Assembly (NCBI GenBank): GCA_020851835.1 | Contig: JADZBZ010000406.1 | Span: forward strand, 1-6,666 | DNA from: Acidobacteriota bacterium | GTDB lineage: Bacteria; Acidobacteriota; Vicinamibacteria; Vicinamibacterales; UBA2999 | DNA: 6,666 nucleotides | Direction: 5' to 3' | Part shown: positions 1 through 6,666 of the stretch, in pieces | Position numbering within the stretch: position 1 is the stretch's first letter | How the letters are laid out: each line of letters begins with the position of its first letter | Program-made: the position numbers and the translations under genes | The notes under the pieces: generated by a model | What the model saw: only the letters and a program-made list of their open reading frames with translations | Told to the model about the DNA's origin: nothing | Database searches by the model: none

Positions 1-801
1 CTGGCCGCTGGCGACTTCTGCCACGTCGTGGCCGACGTGCTGCAGGCGCGCCGGTCGGGGCGGGCGATCATCTGGGGACTCGGCGCTCACGTCATCAAGA
101 CCGGGCTCTCGCCGATCCTGGTCGATCTCATGGAGCGGGGATTCGTCTCGGCGCTGGCAACCAATGGCGCCGGGCTGATCCACGATTACGAGCTCGCCCT
201 GGCGGGCTCGACTTCCGAGGACGTCGACGGCGCGCTCGGGCCGGGCACGTTCGGAATGGCGCGGGAGACCGGAGCCGATCTCAATCGCGCCATCAACGAG
301 GGCGTCGCGCGAGGCCTGGGCCTGGGCCAGGCTGTCGGGCAGCATCTGCTCGACGCCGCCCCGCCACACGTCGGCTACAGCCTGCTGGCGACGGCGGCCC
401 GGCTGGGGATTCCGGTGACGGTACACGTGGCCATCGGCACCGACATCATTCACATGCACCCGGCCGCCTCGGGCGCGGCAACCGGGGAGGGCAGCCTCCG
501 CGATTTCCGATACTTCGCGTCGTCGGTGTCGCGCCTCTCGGGCGGGGTCTACCTGAACTGCGGTTCCGCGGTCGTGCTGCCGGAGGTGTTCCTGAAAGCC
601 GTGGCGCTGGCTCGCAACGCGGGACACTCGCTCGAAGGCCTCACCACGGTCAACCTCGACTTCCTGCGACAGTACCGTGCGCAGACCAACGTCGTGACGC
701 GTCCCACGGCGGGCACTGGACGCGGGTACTCGTTGACCGGGCATCACGAGCTGATGATTCCGCTGCTGGCCGCGGCCCTGGTGGAAGGTCTGGATGGGTA
801 G
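1..801 (+). CDS. Deoxyhypusine-synthase-like protein, 5' truncated by window
   Basis: The reading frame is open from base 1 to the TAG at 799-801, giving 266 residues, so the true start lies upstream. The first in-frame GTG (28) is internal to a well-conserved-looking region and is not a credible start. Visible blocks, in window residue numbers, are a Gly-rich segment WGLGAHVIKTG (25-35), LATNGAGLIHDYELAL (53-68), VHVAIGTDIIHMHP (141-154), NCGSAVVLPEVFLKA (186-200) and TGHHELM (246-252). The TNGAG...HD block recalls the TAGGIEED nucleotide-binding region of deoxyhypusine synthase, and I recognise the whole as an uncharacterised bacterial family with a DHS-like NAD/FAD-binding fold. No signal peptide or membrane segment is visible, so it is probably cytoplasmic. 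Bacteria lack eIF5A, so true hypusine formation is unlikely. The substrate is unknown. The last 8 nt overlap the next gene, implying co-transcription and coupled translation. Family assignment is moderate; function is unassigned. Confidence 0.6.
   Translation: MAAGDFCHVVADVLQARRSGRAIIWGLGAHVIKTGLSPILVDLMERGFVSALATNGAGLIHDYELALAGSTSEDVDGALGPGTFGMARETGADLNRAINEGVARGLGLGQAVGQHLLDAAPPHVGYSLLATAARLGIPVTVHVAIGTDIIHMHPAASGAATGEGSLRDFRYFASSVSRLSGGVYLNCGSAVVLPEVFLKAVALARNAGHSLEGLTTVNLDFLRQYRAQTNVVTRPTAGTGRGYSLTGHHELMIPLLAAALVEGLDG
783..788 (+). promoter_or_regulatory. Ribosome binding site for the DUF6311-type gene
   Basis: GGAAGG lies 5 nt before the ATG at 794, inside the last codons of the preceding gene. 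It supports the 794 start and therefore the 8-nt gene overlap. Confidence 0.55.
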
Positions 802-2449
802 GGTGCTCGGCGCCATCGTCGGCGCGGCGTTCTTCATCTGGATTGCCGGCACGCGCGTCCTCGATCCCGGTGAGATCGGCTGGCTCATGCGGTTCGACTG
901 GCCGGTCCACTTCTTTGGATGGCACTTCTTCAGGCACGAGCCGTGGCAGTGGCCGCCCGGGCTGATCCGTACGTACGGCGCGCCGATGGGAACGGCCATC
1001 GGCTTCACCGACTCCATCCCGCTCGTCGCGCTGGCGCTCAAGCCGTTCAGCGGATGGCTGCCGGCCACGTTCCAGTACATCGGGGGGTGGCTGTTCCTGT
1101 GCTTCACCCTGCAAGGGTTGTCGGGCGCGTGGCTCATGTCGCAGTGGTCCGAACGCACCTGGCACCAGGTGTTGGCCGCGGTTCTGTTCGTGATGATGCC
1201 CGTGCTGCTGATTCGCATCGGTCATCCCGCCCTGTGCGCCCAATGGCTGCTCGTCTGGGTGCTCGTCATCGCGGCTCGCGACGTGCGCGCGCGGTTTCGA
1301 ACGGTCGAATGGGGGCTGCTCGGCCTGATCGCCGGGCTGCTGCACCCGTATCTCGCCGTGATGGCGCTGGCGCTGCTGGTGGCTGTCGTGCTCACACCGG
1401 CTCCCCAGTCCTCGGCTCCTCGGGCCGCCGCGCTCGCCGCCGCCATGACCGCGACGATGGCCGGGTGGTGGATTTCGGGGCTCTTCAGCGTCTCGGGCGC
1501 CGGGTCGATGGCTACCGAAGGGCTGGGCTACTACTCGATGAACCTGCTGGGCCCGATTACGCCCGCGGGATGGTCGGTCGTTCTGCCGGACCTGCCGCGG
1601 GCGACGCCGGGGCAGGAGTTCGAAGGCTTCCAGTACCTGGGCCTGGGCACGTTGCTGCTCGTGGCCTGCGCCGCCGGTCTCTGGCTCCGTCGCGGCGCGC
1701 ACACACCGAAGGCACCGCGCGGGCCCGCAGTGCCGATGGGTTTCGGGCGGCCGGTGCTCGCCGTAGCGCTGCTGATGGCCGCCTTTGCCCTGAGCCCCCG
1801 GGTCACACTTGGCGGTGCGGTGCTGGTCGATCTCTCCGGGCCCTGGGCCGGTCCGTTGTCGGTCTTTCGCTCCACCGGGCGCTTCTTCTGGCCCATGGCC
1901 TACCTCTCGCTGGCCTGGGCGTTGTCGGTAGTGGCCACGTGCCTGCCATCCCGCGTCGGGCTCACGCTGCTGCTGTGCGTGGTCGTCGTGCAGGCGGTGG
2001 ATCTGCATGGAGCCCACGAGGAGCGCCGGCGCAGCGCCCGCGACCCGGCGTTCTACGCGTGGTCCGATCCGATGGCCTCGCCCGTCTGGAATCGCATCCT
2101 GGTCGACTACGATCACCTGGTGCTCTATCCGCCGTCGCAGTGCGGAACGCCCCCGATGCCGTTCGAACCTGCGGCGTACCATGCGGGGCTCGCCGGGCTG
2201 TCGATTAACACCGGCGGCGCCGCCCGCCCCGACTTGTCGGAGCGCATGACCTACTGTCACGACCTCGGGGAGCGCCTCAAGGCCGGCCTCGTGGAAGACG
2301 ACTCCCTGTACATCGTCAATCGCGCGGAGATGCAGGCGATCCGTGACGCGTCGCACCACGCGGCCGTGTGCGGGTTGGTGACCGGCGTGCCCGTCTGCGC
2401 GAGCGCCGCCTCGTATCAACGCTGGCGCGAGGTCGCCGACCTGCAGTGA
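794..2449 (+). CDS. DUF6311-type polytopic membrane protein, probable GT-C-like glycosyltransferase
   Basis: This 551-residue protein has roughly ten hydrophobic helices: about 2-19, 95-115, 126-141, 147-161, 173-199 (possibly two), 212-231, 284-298, 320-337, 365-382 and 387-403. A mostly soluble C-terminal domain of about 148 residues follows. Motifs I associate with DUF6311 proteins are MRFDWPVHFFGWHFFRHEPW (32-51), a GFTDSIPL block (70-77), RIGHPALCAQW (141-151), EGFQYLGLG (277-285) and FRSTGRFFWP (358-367). The overall plan, a conserved loop after the first helix and then many helices, resembles GT-C enzymes that use polyprenyl-phosphate sugars, but no member I know has a proven reaction. 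The start is supported by GGAAGG 5 nt upstream and an 8-nt overlap with the previous gene. The stop overlaps the GT2 start. Its neighbour, a polyprenyl-phosphate-type glycosyltransferase, could supply its donor. The C-terminal domain has four cysteines (450, 488, 526, 535), possibly disulfide-bonded outside the membrane. Family call is fairly firm; enzymatic role is inferred. Confidence 0.75.
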   Translation: MGRVLGAIVGAAFFIWIAGTRVLDPGEIGWLMRFDWPVHFFGWHFFRHEPWQWPPGLIRTYGAPMGTAIGFTDSIPLVALALKPFSGWLPATFQYIGGWLFLCFTLQGLSGAWLMSQWSERTWHQVLAAVLFVMMPVLLIRIGHPALCAQWLLVWVLVIAARDVRARFRTVEWGLLGLIAGLLHPYLAVMALALLVAVVLTPAPQSSAPRAAALAAAMTATMAGWWISGLFSVSGAGSMATEGLGYYSMNLLGPITPAGWSVVLPDLPRATPGQEFEGFQYLGLGTLLLVACAAGLWLRRGAHTPKAPRGPAVPMGFGRPVLAVALLMAAFALSPRVTLGGAVLVDLSGPWAGPLSVFRSTGRFFWPMAYLSLAWALSVVATCLPSRVGLTLLLCVVVVQAVDLHGAHEERRRSARDPAFYAWSDPMASPVWNRILVDYDHLVLYPPSQCGTPPMPFEPAAYHAGLAGLSINTGGAARPDLSERMTYCHDLGERLKAGLVEDDSLYIVNRAEMQAIRDASHHAAVCGLVTGVPVCASAASYQRWREVADLQ

Positions 2450-3396
2450 TGACGGCCCTCACCGACCCGAACCTTTCAATCGTGGTCCCCGCCTATCAGG
2501 AGGCCCGCGGTCTGGCCGAAGGCCTGCGGGCCATTCGCGCGGCCGCCGCCGAGACGGGCCTGGGGGTCGAACTCATCGTCGTGGACGATGGCTCGACCGA
2601 TGGCACGTGGGCCGTCATCGAGTCGCTGCTGGCCGAGATGCCGGAACTTGTCGCTCTTCGCCTGTCACGCAACTTCGGAAAGGAAGGCGCCATTGCGGCC
2701 GGGCTCGACTCCGCGCGCGGCGGCGCCTGCATCGTCATGGACGCCGACCTGCAGCACCCGCCGGCGCTGGTTCCCGAGATGGTGCGGCGCTGGCAGGAAG
2801 GCGAGTGGGACGTGGTCGAGGCGGTGAAGGCACATCGGGGCCGCGAGTCGGTCGGGCGGCGGATGGCCGCGCGCACCTACTACCGCGCGGCTGCCTGGCT
2901 GACGGGGTACGACCTGCAGGATGCGTCGGACTTCAAGCTGATCGATCGGCGCGTCCTCGACGAGTGGCGCCGGCTCGGTGAGCGCGCCACGTTCTTCCGC
3001 GGGCTGGTGGCCTGGCTCGGCTTCTCGCGGACGCAGATTCCATTCGAGGTGCCGCCCCGCGCCGATGGGGGGTCGCGGTGGTCGCTGGCCGCACTGGGCG
3101 GTCTCGCCGTGCAGGCCGTCACCTCCTTCAGCGCGTTGCCCCTGCAACTGGTGACCGTGTTCGGCCTGGCGATGCTGCTCGTCGCGCTCGTCGTGGGTGC
3201 ACAGGCGCTGCGGCTGTGGTTCGAAGGACTCGCCCTGCCTGGCTTCACAACGGTCATCCTGCTGCAGCTCATCATCGGCGGCTTTCTGATGATCAGCCTG
3301 GGCATTATCGGCACCTATCTGGCACGCATCTACGAAGAGGTGAAGGGCCGCCCGCGCTACGTCATCAGGGAGGTGCGGCGGAGGTCTCCGCAGTGA
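2449..3396 (+). CDS. GT2 glycosyltransferase, polyprenyl-phosphate sugar synthase type (DPM1/GtrB/ArnC-like)
   Basis: This 315-residue protein probably transfers a sugar from a nucleotide donor to a polyprenyl phosphate on the cytoplasmic face of the inner membrane. The GT-A fold appears in order: SIVVPAYQEARGL (10-22), VVDDGSTDGTW (44-54) for nucleotide-sugar binding, RNFGKEGAIAAGLDSARG (74-91), the metal-binding DADLQHPP (98-105), and DASDFKLIDRRVLD (158-171), typical of this subgroup. Two C-terminal membrane helices (about 231-255 and 268-293) and a basic tail ending in YEEVKGRPRYVI match the GtrB/YkcC architecture and length. I chose the ATG at 2449 because it sits on the TGA of the upstream gene (TGATG) and begins just before the first beta-strand. 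An in-frame start at 2368 would add 27 Arg-rich residues inside the upstream gene and is unlikely. No clear Shine-Dalgarno is present (CGAGG is 16 nt away), so coupled reinitiation is probable. Which sugar is used cannot be read from sequence. Confidence 0.88.
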   Translation: MTALTDPNLSIVVPAYQEARGLAEGLRAIRAAAAETGLGVELIVVDDGSTDGTWAVIESLLAEMPELVALRLSRNFGKEGAIAAGLDSARGGACIVMDADLQHPPALVPEMVRRWQEGEWDVVEAVKAHRGRESVGRRMAARTYYRAAAWLTGYDLQDASDFKLIDRRVLDEWRRLGERATFFRGLVAWLGFSRTQIPFEVPPRADGGSRWSLAALGGLAVQAVTSFSALPLQLVTVFGLAMLLVALVVGAQALRLWFEGLALPGFTTVILLQLIIGGFLMISLGIIGTYLARIYEEVKGRPRYVIREVRRRSPQ

Positions 3397-3464
3397 TGTG
3401 CGGCGGCCCGCTCACCCAGGCGGCGCGGGAAGCGCTGCTCCAGGTGGAGGCGCTTACGCGATGA
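3396..3464 (+). CDS. Possible 22-residue bridging peptide ORF
   Basis: An ATG that shares its A with the TGA of the GT2 gene opens a 22-codon frame beginning MCGGPLTQAAREALL and ending in a TGA at 3462-3464. That stop overlaps the ATG of the methyltransferase (ATGA). The product would be a short, mainly helical peptide without recognisable homology. Its likely meaning, if translated, is to carry ribosomes across the gap between two genes and not to make a functional protein. It may equally be chance, since such short open frames are common in GC-rich DNA. Confidence 0.2.
   Translation: MCGGPLTQAAREALLQVEALTR
3446..3450 (+). promoter_or_regulatory. Ribosome binding site for the methyltransferase
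   Basis: GGAGG lies 10 nt before the ATG at 3461. It favours that start over the in-frame GTG at 3398, which has no comparable site at the right distance. Confidence 0.45.
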
Positions 3465-4207
3465 GCACCCCGATCCGCCGTCGCGAACGCGACGCCGTGG
3501 AAATTCGTGGCGACTATCAGGCGCGTGCGCTCGAGTCGAGGTGGGCCGCGCAGCGCTTCTGGCACGCGGCGAAGGTCCGGCTGCTGGATCACGTCGCGCC
3601 GCCGCGGCCGGGCTCGCGCGTGGCTGACGCAGGGTGCGGCTCCGGCGTCATCTCCAGCCATCTGGCGCGCACGGCGGGGCGGGTCACGGCCTTCGACTCG
3701 AACCCGGCGGCCGTGGCGCACGGTACGGCCGCCTACGGGCGTCCTAATCTGTCGTTCGTGCTGGGCCCCTTCGAGCGGATGCGCGACTTCGCGCCTTTCG
3801 ATGAGATTGTCTGTCTCGAGGTGCTCGAGCACCTGTACCTCGAGCAGGCAGAGGCCACGCTGCGGCTGTTTGCCGAGGTGGCGGCGCCCGGGGCGACGCT
3901 GTTCCTGACTACGCCCAATGTTCGCAGTGCGTGGCCCGCCATCGAGTGGCTACTGGACCGGTCGGGTCTGGTGCCCACGCTCGATGAGTCCCAGCACCTG
4001 ACGCTCTTCTCGGGTGCCACTCTGCGCGCCTGCTGCGAGCGCGCAGGGTGGATCGTGGACGAGCTCGGCGCGTTCAACGGGCTGGCGCCGTTTGTGGCGC
4101 CCGCGTCCGAGAGCGTGGCTCGCCTGGTGGAACGTGTCGAATTCGCCGGCCGAGGGTGGCTCCCGCTCAACCTGTTGTACTGCCGCGCCGTCCGGCCGGG
4201 TCGTTGA
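3461..4207 (+). CDS. Class I SAM-dependent methyltransferase
   Basis: This 248-residue soluble protein has the Rossmann-type methyltransferase fold. Motif I is VADAGCGSGVIS (54-65), binding S-adenosylmethionine. The acidic residue ending strand 2 is D79 in TAFDSNP. EIVCLEVLEHL (115-125) is the motif IV region and resembles UbiG-like enzymes. LFLTTPN (147-153) follows, and a lid-like region near 160-190 contains ESQHLTLFS. I chose the ATG at 3461, with GGAGG 10 nt upstream, over the GTG at 3398, which would add 21 low-complexity Gly/Ala/Pro residues. The gene closes the four-gene run. Its context next to a lipid-sugar synthase and a GT-C-like protein suggests it methylates a sugar, a lipid carrier or another small molecule of the same pathway. 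The sequence does not reveal the acceptor, and UbiG-like sequences act on many substrates. Confidence 0.85.
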   Translation: MSTPIRRRERDAVEIRGDYQARALESRWAAQRFWHAAKVRLLDHVAPPRPGSRVADAGCGSGVISSHLARTAGRVTAFDSNPAAVAHGTAAYGRPNLSFVLGPFERMRDFAPFDEIVCLEVLEHLYLEQAEATLRLFAEVAAPGATLFLTTPNVRSAWPAIEWLLDRSGLVPTLDESQHLTLFSGATLRACCERAGWIVDELGAFNGLAPFVAPASESVARLVERVEFAGRGWLPLNLLYCRAVRPGR

Positions 4208-4231
4208 ACCGGGATCCGGGGCGGTCCTGGC

Positions 4232-4262
4232 CTGGCACGACCGTGGGCGGCCCGTGTAAAAT
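4232..4262 (+). promoter_or_regulatory. Possible promoter for the tRNA (and tilS)
   Basis: TAAAAT (4257-4262) matches five of six bases of the -10 consensus. CTGGCA (4232-4237) matches four of six of the -35 consensus at a longish 19-nt spacing. A transcript would start around 4269, just before the tRNA 5' end at 4274. The A/T-rich -10 box stands out in an otherwise very GC-rich 66-nt intergenic stretch (4208-4273). Confidence 0.4.
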
Positions 4263-4273
4263 CATCAGTTCGT

Positions 4274-4350
4274 GCCGGAGTAGCTCAGCCGGTTAGAGCG
4301 AGCGTCTCATAAGCGCTAGGTCGGCGGTTCGAGTCCGCCCTCCGGCACCA
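4274..4350 (+). tRNA. tRNA with anticodon CAT (elongator Met, or Ile2 read after lysidine modification)
   Basis: A complete 77-nt cloverleaf is readable. The acceptor stem GCCGGAG pairs with CTCCGGC, followed by discriminator A and an encoded CCA. TA fills positions 8-9. The D stem is GCTC/GAGC with GG in the loop. The anticodon stem AGCGT/GCGCT (with one G-T pair) encloses CTCATAA, giving anticodon CAT. The variable loop is AGGTC, and the T arm is GGCGG-TTCGAGT-CCGCC. It is not the initiator, because base pair 1-72 is G-C and the anticodon stem lacks the three consecutive G-C pairs next to the loop. Both elongator tRNA-Met and tRNA-Ile2 carry CTCATAA loops. The 4-69 and 5-68 pairs are G-C here, matching neither the C-G pairs of E. 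coli tRNA-Ile2 nor the U-A/A-U pairs of E. coli tRNA-Met. Isotype therefore stays open. tilS begins 29 nt downstream with no T-rich terminator between, so a joint transcript processed by RNases is plausible. Confidence 0.95.
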
Positions 4351-4379
4351 CGAACCCATCCGCATCCCCAGGCCCCGAC

Positions 4380-5765
4380 GTGCCAGACCTGCTTCGGCGC
4401 GTGCACTCCTACGCCGGCCGTCATGGCCTCTGGACGCCCGATACGCGCGTGGTGGCCGCCGTGTCGGGAGGATCGGACTCGGTCGCGCTGCTGCTCATCC
4501 TGCACCTCCTGAGCCGGGAGGGCTGTCTTCGCCTGGTTGGCGCGGCCCACCTGCATCATCACATCAGGGCCGGCGACGCCGACGCCGACGCGGCGTTCGT
4601 CCAAGGCCTGGCCGCCCGTCTGGGTGTGCCCTGCAAGGTGGGTCACGCCGATGTGCGCGCCCTGGCACGCGGCGGCCGCCGATCCCTCGAAGTGGCCGGG
4701 CGGCAGGCGCGACTGGCCTTCTACGCGCAGGCTCGGTCGTCGATGGCCGCCGACCGGGTTGCGCTGGCCCACACCAGGGGAGACCAGGCCGAAACGGTTC
4801 TGCTCCGGCTCGCCCGCGGAGCGGGAGCGCGTGGGCTGGCCGGCATGGCGCCGCTCAACGGGCATCGCGTCAGGCCCCTGCTCGAGCTCGGACGCGACCA
4901 GCTGCGGAGCTTTCTCCGGGCCAGGGGCGAAACCTGGCGAGACGATGCCAGCAATGCCGATGTCTCGGTCCTCCGCAACCGGCTCCGGCACGAAGTGCTG
5001 CCCGCCCTGGCGGCGGCCAATCCGCGCGTGGAAGAGGCGCTGGCACGCGCAGCGCGCATTCTGGCCGCCGATTCGGTGTGGCTGGATGAGCTGGCGCGCG
5101 CCGAGACCAGGCGACTCGTCGCCTGGCACCAGGGCCGCGCGTCGGTGGATCTCGCGGAATTGGCCCGGCTGCCCGAGGCCCTGGCCCGGCGGATCGTCCT
5201 CGGCACGCTCGAAACGCTCGACGCTTCCCGGGCTTATGGATGGGCAGACACCGACGCCGTTCTGCACGGGACCAGCGTGGGGACGGACCTGGGCCGGATC
5301 CGCCTGGAACGAAATCGCGAGTTCGCTGTCTTATTCAAGAGGGCCCCGTTGGAGGTGGCGCCGGCGGCCGCCCCCGACGAGGGGCCGTGGGCTCTCCCAG
5401 TCCCCGGCGTGGCCCGGCATCCAGCCGGGCGGTGGCAACTCGAGGCCACCGGCCCCATGGCGCCGGCCGACGCTCCCGCGGCGTCGGCGCAGTGCGCGGT
5501 GCTCGATGCCGGGGCGCTCGGCCGGCATCTCAGCATCAGGGGGTGGCGTGCCGGAGATCGTGTGCAGCCGCTCGGGATGCGCGGCCGCAAGAAGCTGCAG
5601 GACGTGTTCGTGGACCGCAAAGTGCCCCACGATCGTCGTGCGTTCGTGCCGCTCGTGCTCGACGGACGCGCGCGAATTGCGTGGGTGGCGGGACACGTCG
5701 TCGGCGAGGCCTTTCGCGTGACCTCGTCTTCGTCGGCCGTGGTAATCTTGACCCTGAGGCAGTAA
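4380..5765 (+). CDS. tilS: tRNA(Ile)-lysidine synthetase
   Basis: TilS attaches lysine to C34 of tRNA-Ile2 (anticodon CAU) using ATP, changing its codon from AUG to AUA and its amino acid from Met to Ile. It acts in the cytoplasm and is normally essential. The 461 residues show an N-type ATP pyrophosphatase domain with the PP-loop SGGSDS (29-34), AHLHHHIR (56-63), SLEVAGRQARLAFY (102-115) and HTRGDQAETVLLRLARGAG (131-149). WRDDASN (186-192) and LRNRLRHEVLPAL (198-210) follow. A middle substrate-binding region (about 215-320) leads to a TilS C-terminal domain (384-445) with LSIRGWRAGDRVQPLGMRGR and KKLQDVFVDRKVPHDRR. Length and domain order are typical of the long form. The start is a GTG at 4380, the only in-frame start after the tRNA, and lacks a good Shine-Dalgarno. 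Residue 134 is Gly where many homologues have Asp (DDQAET). Fifteen nt separate its stop from ftsH, suggesting one transcript. Confidence 0.95.
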   Translation: MPDLLRRVHSYAGRHGLWTPDTRVVAAVSGGSDSVALLLILHLLSREGCLRLVGAAHLHHHIRAGDADADAAFVQGLAARLGVPCKVGHADVRALARGGRRSLEVAGRQARLAFYAQARSSMAADRVALAHTRGDQAETVLLRLARGAGARGLAGMAPLNGHRVRPLLELGRDQLRSFLRARGETWRDDASNADVSVLRNRLRHEVLPALAAANPRVEEALARAARILAADSVWLDELARAETRRLVAWHQGRASVDLAELARLPEALARRIVLGTLETLDASRAYGWADTDAVLHGTSVGTDLGRIRLERNREFAVLFKRAPLEVAPAAAPDEGPWALPVPGVARHPAGRWQLEATGPMAPADAPAASAQCAVLDAGALGRHLSIRGWRAGDRVQPLGMRGRKKLQDVFVDRKVPHDRRAFVPLVLDGRARIAWVAGHVVGEAFRVTSSSSAVVILTLRQ

Positions 5766-5773
5766 TTTCGCCC

Positions 5774-5778
5774 GGAGG
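5774..5778 (+). promoter_or_regulatory. Ribosome binding site for ftsH
   Basis: GGAGG lies only 2 nt before the ATG at 5781 but 5 nt before the in-frame TTG at 5784. The spacing therefore fits the TTG better as the actual start. Confidence 0.6.
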
Positions 5779-5780
5779 CA

Positions 5781-6666
<886 letters not shown>

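Noticed and set aside
919..2208. A 429-codon plus-strand frame inside the DUF6311-type gene
   Set aside because: Arg/Ala/Gly-rich out-of-frame translation with no motif. The competing frame has membrane helices and family motifs.
650..2419. A 589-codon open frame on the minus strand opposite the DUF6311-type gene
   Set aside because: Its product is dominated by Arg, Gly, His, Gln and Pro with no domain or motif, as expected from a GC-rich antisense frame. The plus-strand frame encodes a coherent membrane protein with recognisable motifs.
2368..2448. N-terminal extension of the GT2 gene to a start at 2368
   Set aside because: It would add 27 Arg-rich residues overlapping the upstream gene by 82 nt. 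The ATG at 2449, overlapping the upstream stop, sits at the normal family start.
4222..4243. CGGTC ... GACCG inverted repeat after the methyltransferase, considered as a terminator
   Set aside because: Only five base pairs around a 12-nt loop, with no T run after it, and it overlaps the candidate promoter. It is not convincing as an intrinsic terminator.
4293..5267. A 324-codon minus-strand open frame spanning the tRNA and tilS
   Set aside because: It runs through a well-formed tRNA on the opposite strand and across clear TilS motifs, and its product has no recognisable domain.
5718..5753. Promoter-like hexamers (TAATCT, TTGACC) near the end of tilS, considered as an ftsH promoter
   Set aside because: No -35/-10 pair has both good matches and a 16-18 nt spacing. 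TTGACC has no -10 box at the expected distance.

Overview
The window is GC-rich, gene-dense bacterial DNA with every convincing gene on the + strand. Codon choice favours G or C at third positions, the genes are tightly packed with stop/start overlaps, and one canonical bacterial tRNA carries an encoded CCA end. I suspect an acidobacterium of the Vicinamibacteria type, because the FtsH amino-terminus and the DUF6311-type protein resemble ones I recall from that group. This is an impression that only a database search could settle.

Region 1 (positions 1-4207) is a run of four tightly packed genes. First comes the 3' part of a gene for a deoxyhypusine-synthase-like protein (1-801, start outside the window). 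It overlaps by 8 nt a polytopic membrane protein of the DUF6311 type (794-2449). That gene overlaps by 1 nt a GT2 glycosyltransferase of the polyprenyl-phosphate type with two C-terminal membrane helices (2449-3396). A 64-nt gap, which contains a possible 22-codon bridging ORF (3396-3464), precedes a class I SAM-dependent methyltransferase (3461-4207). Together the last three suggest lipid-linked sugar synthesis at the inner membrane and modification or transfer of that sugar, presumably for a cell-surface glycan. The role of the first gene in this set is unclear.

Region 2 (4208-4350) is a short intergenic stretch with a possible promoter, followed by a 77-nt tRNA with anticodon CAT. It is either elongator tRNA-Met or the minor tRNA-Ile2 that TilS converts to an AUA reader.

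Region 3 (4380-6666) holds tilS, the tRNA-Ile-lysidine synthetase, starting 29 nt after the tRNA. After 15 nt comes ftsH, the membrane-anchored AAA+ zinc protease, which is cut by the window end before its protease domain. The tilS-ftsH order is widely seen in bacteria, in Firmicutes with hpt between them. The most notable feature here is a CAT-anticodon tRNA directly in front of the enzyme that modifies one class of CAT-anticodon tRNA. No mobile element, CRISPR array or rRNA was seen, and no gene-free stretch exceeds 300 bases.
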